Source: JBBSDV01 sp038240335
GTDB lineage: Bacteria > Chloroflexota > Dehalococcoidia > DSTF01 > JACRBR01
Reading direction: 5' to 3'
DNA length: 16,664 bases
NCBI GenBank assembly: GCA_038240335.1
Contig: JBBSDV010000054.1
Coordinates: 1 to 16,664 of the forward strand
Positions 14,813 through 16,664 of this stretch are shown here, one piece after another. The number at the start of each line of letters is the position of its first letter. The stretch's first letter is position 1. The position numbers and the translations under genes are program-made. A model generated the notes under the pieces. It worked only from the letters and a program-made list of their open reading frames with translations. It had not been told where the DNA came from and did no database searches.

Positions 14813-15637
14813 GTGACCACGACGACGCCGGGTGCCGCCGACACGGGTGCAGGCTTGCCGCAGCCGGCGCTGCTGCCGGGCTTCGGCGTACTGCTTTCCA
14901 AGGAGCTGCTCGAGGGGCGCCGCTCGAAGCGGATCATCCTCTTCGTCCTGATCATGACCGCGGCGCTGCTCCTCATACCGCTGGTCAGCTACGCCCGCGT
15001 TGCCCATGCTCCCGGCGATGGCTTCCAGCACGCTATCGGCAGCGAGTCGACGAACCGCATGCTCGGCACATGGGCGACGCTGGTCGGCTACCTCGGCTCA
15101 CTCATGGTCATCGCCTCGACCGTCGACGCCATGTCACACGAACGCTCGATGGGCGTCACGGCGTGGATCCTGACCAAGCCTGTGTCCCGCGCGTCCTATC
15201 TCATGGCGAAATCCGCCGCCCACTCGCTCATCGCCTGCGGGACGCTCGTTCTCGTGCCGACGGTCGTCTGGCTTGCCGTTACCATCGCCCTCTTCGGCAG
15301 CGTCCCTGCTGGCCAGGTGCTTGGGGCCGTCGTCATCCTCTGGATCGAGATGGTCGTGCTGTCGTTTGTGATCATCGCTCTCGGCGTCCCGCTGCGCTCC
15401 GTAGCGCCGATCGCCGTCATCTCCCTCGCCGCCTGGTTCCTGCCGAACATCGTACCCGCCATCGCCAGCCTGCATTGGACGCGCTTCGTTCTTCCCTCAT
15501 TCCTCCCCATCGCCGCCCTCAGTGCCGCCCTCGGCGAAAGCCAGAATTTCACCATCAGCGTCCCTCTCGCGTCGCTCGTGATCGCCGCCCTCGCCTTCAT
15601 AGCCTCCGTCGTCTGGTTCGAGCGGCAGGAACTCTGA
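14813..15637 (+). CDS. ABC-2 type transporter permease
   Basis: A 274-residue inner-membrane protein with about six spans: residues 41-61, 83-103, 138-161, 168-191, 196-217 and 248-268. The cytoplasmic loop SHERSMGVTAWILTKPVSRASYLMAK is the hallmark of ABC-2 permeases (the E-R-x-x-G-T/x-x-x-L/I-L-x-x-P-V-S-R motif), which work with a separate ATPase to export lipids, polysaccharides or peptides. The N-terminal stretch LSKELLEGRRSKR before span 1 is also typical. The GTG 14813 start lacks a clear ribosome site. No ATP-binding partner lies before it and the next gene is htpX, so the ATPase must be encoded elsewhere. It lies 26 bases after the protease, so they may share a transcript. The substrate is unknown. 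Confidence 0.85.
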   Translation: MTTTTPGAADTGAGLPQPALLPGFGVLLSKELLEGRRSKRIILFVLIMTAALLLIPLVSYARVAHAPGDGFQHAIGSESTNRMLGTWATLVGYLGSLMVIASTVDAMSHERSMGVTAWILTKPVSRASYLMAKSAAHSLIACGTLVLVPTVVWLAVTIALFGSVPAGQVLGAVVILWIEMVVLSFVIIALGVPLRSVAPIAVISLAAWFLPNIVPAIASLHWTRFVLPSFLPIAALSAALGESQNFTISVPLASLVIAALAFIASVVWFERQEL

Positions 15638-15653
15638 GAGACGTCGGAAGCTG

Positions 15654-15702
15654 GATGCCGGACGCCGGACGCCGGACGCCGGACGCCGGACGCCGGACGC
15701 CG
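15654..15702. repeat. Perfect heptamer tandem array (GACGCCG)
   Basis: Six exact copies of GACGCCG at 15661-15702 are preceded by GATGCCG at 15654-15660. The array starts 17 bases after the permease stop. Length change by slippage would not alter any gene. It is related in style, but not identical in sequence, to the array at 10149. Confidence 0.9.
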
Positions 15703-15854
15703 GAGATCGGCGTAACGCCCGATCATCCTTAGATTGGCGCGACACGTCCTACGGCGGCGTTTCCAAGCCCGCCGCACGCTCGCGCAGCAGCATCAACACC
15801 TCGCATTGGCGAAGCGGCGGCCGTGCATTCGTGACATTTGGGCGCATATGAAAC

Positions 15855-15863
15855 TGTTACAAT
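15855..15863 (+). promoter_or_regulatory. htpX: Extended -10 promoter element of htpX
   Basis: TGTTACAAT is an extended -10 (TGn plus TACAAT), 53 bases before the ATG. The element is the same class as the one before xer. No strong -35 is visible; CATTTG at 17 bp is the nearest. Confidence 0.55.
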
Positions 15864-15871
15864 TGGGGTGA

Positions 15872-15891
15872 CGCCGGTCGAATCCCCGGCG
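15872..15891 (+). promoter_or_regulatory. Small hairpin in the htpX leader
   Basis: CGCCGG (15872-15877) and CCGGCG (15886-15891) pair around an 8-base loop. It lies between the promoter and the ribosome site (AGGAAAGAGG, 15896-15905) and would be in the 5' untranslated RNA. Confidence 0.35.
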
Positions 15892-15915
15892 GACGAGGAA
15901 AGAGGTTTACGAACA

Positions 15916-16664
15916 ATGGCCGCAACTGCCAAGACTCTGCTGCTCATGGGGGTGCTCACCGGCCTCCTCGCGGGGTTGGGGTACCTGTTTTTGGGAGGCC
16001 TCACGGGGCTGATCTTCTTCGTGGTACTGGCCGGCATCTTCAATCTCGGCGCCTACTGGTTCAGCGACAAGCTTGCCCTCAGGATGGCGGGCGCCCGGGA
16101 GGTGACGCCGGAAGAGGCGCCGCGCCTGCACCGTATCGTCGAGGAAGTGACGTCGCTGACGACGCTGCCGAAGCCCAAGGTCTACATCGTCGATAACCCT
16201 TCGCCGAACGCCTTCGCCACCGGCCGCAATCCAACACACGCAGTGGTCGCGGCGACCACGGGCATCATGGATTTGCTCGACGACCGCGAGCTGAAGGGCG
16301 TCATCGCCCACGAACTGGGACACGTCGGCAACCGCGACATCCTGATCGGGGCCGTCGCAGCAATGCTCGCCGGCGCGATCGCCTGGGTGACGCAGAGCAT
16401 GATGTTCGGGATGCTCTTCGGCGGCCGGCGCAATAACGAGAACACGCTCCTCGCGCTTGCGGCGATCGTGCTGATGCCGATCGCGGCGTCGATTATCCAG
16501 CTGTCGATCTCGCGGACACGGGAGTACGAAGCCGATCACACGGGCGCGAAGACGACGCACGACCCCGATGCGCTGGCCGACGCGCTGGCGAAGCTTGAGC
16601 AGGGCGTCGTGATGCGGCCGATGCAAGTCAACCCGGCGGCGGCCCACATGTACATCGTCAACCC
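15916..16664 (+). CDS. htpX: Zinc metalloprotease HtpX (M48), 3' end outside the window
   Basis: The frame opens at ATG 15916, preceded by AGAGG at 10 bases, and runs to the last base without a stop; 249 residues are visible. It is an inner-membrane peptidase of the M48 family that degrades misfolded membrane proteins. Hydrophobic segments lie at about 6-26 and 29-49, with weaker ones near 145-165 and 175-195. The active site is HELGH (H132, E133, H136), with the third zinc ligand E205 in REYEADHTG. The region VYIVDNPSPNAFATGRNPTHAVVAATTGIM before the motif is diagnostic for HtpX. The visible length fits a family size of about 280-300, so only the C-terminal end is missing. It has its own promoter and is probably monocistronic. 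Confidence 0.93.
   Translation, partial: MAATAKTLLLMGVLTGLLAGLGYLFLGGLTGLIFFVVLAGIFNLGAYWFSDKLALRMAGAREVTPEEAPRLHRIVEEVTSLTTLPKPKVYIVDNPSPNAFATGRNPTHAVVAATTGIMDLLDDRELKGVIAHELGHVGNRDILIGAVAAMLAGAIAWVTQSMMFGMLFGGRRNNENTLLALAAIVLMPIAASIIQLSISRTREYEADHTGAKTTHDPDALADALAKLEQGVVMRPMQVNPAAAHMYIVN

Noticed and set aside
15654..15702. CRISPR or coding heptad repeat
   Set aside because: Contiguous seven-base units without spacers; frames through it have no ribosome site or domain.
15749..15847. 32-codon minus-strand ORF with LRQCEVLMLLRERAAGL, vaguely like a LuxR helix
   Set aside because: Too short, no ribosome site, no upstream domain; the likeness to the LuxR motif may be chance.
1..16664. Defence system, prophage or biosynthetic cluster
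   Set aside because: No nuclease, toxin-antitoxin, capsid, terminase, synthase or precursor-peptide gene is visible; the lone Xer recombinase looks like the housekeeping type.

Overview
The window is 16.7 kb of GC-rich bacterial chromosome. It carries ordinary housekeeping genes and several exported proteins with long Thr/Pro stalks. The exported proteins (PA14, PQQ-type sugar dehydrogenase, PKD, thrombospondin type 3 and dockerin-like modules; an immune-inhibitor-A-like metalloprotease), the frequent GTG starts and the intergenic heptamer repeats suggest a Chloroflexota bacterium, possibly of the Dehalococcoidia. This is inference from style only; no marker gene was compared. No phage, CRISPR array, transposase, rRNA or complete biosynthetic cluster is visible.

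Layout. 1-912: 3' part of a membrane protein with an anti-sigma type zinc-finger motif and a Thr/Pro outer tail. 1196-1555 (-): stand-alone Rieske ferredoxin. 1906-5841 (+): very large secreted protein with two PA14 domains, a PQQ-type sugar dehydrogenase propeller, PKD, a Thr/Pro linker, TSP3 repeats and a C-terminal dockerin-like pair. 5876-6157 (-): DUF2007-like small protein, lying directly downstream of a tRNA-Ser(GCU) gene at 6217-6308 (-). 6387-7894 (+): two genes overlapping by ATGA, an APH/ACAD10-type phosphotransferase and an unrecognised protein. 8009-8674 (+): SAM methyltransferase related to METTL7. 8808-9368 (+): NudL-like Nudix hydrolase. 9369-10243: gene-free region filled by near-identical 177-bp repeats with imperfect terminal inverted repeats, a perfect hairpin and a heptamer array. 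10244-11425 (-): membrane diguanylate cyclase. 11426-11860: gene-free region with inverted and direct repeats and a good promoter. 11861-12772 (+): Xer-type tyrosine recombinase. 12810-14786 (+): putative lipoprotein metalloprotease. 14813-15637 (+): ABC-2 permease. 15638-15915: heptamer array, promoter and leader hairpin. 15916-end (+): HtpX, cut by the window edge.

How they may work together. xer, the protease and the permease are closely spaced and co-directional, so they may form one transcript. The phosphotransferase and its partner are very probably translationally coupled. The anti-sigma-like protein, the diguanylate cyclase and HtpX belong to envelope sensing or quality control, and the two big exported proteins to extracellular carbohydrate or protein turnover. 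No single new multi-gene system is evident. The most unusual items are the repeat cluster at 9.4-10.24 kb, the domain chain of the dehydrogenase-dockerin protein with one shortened calcium loop, and the recurrent heptamer arrays.
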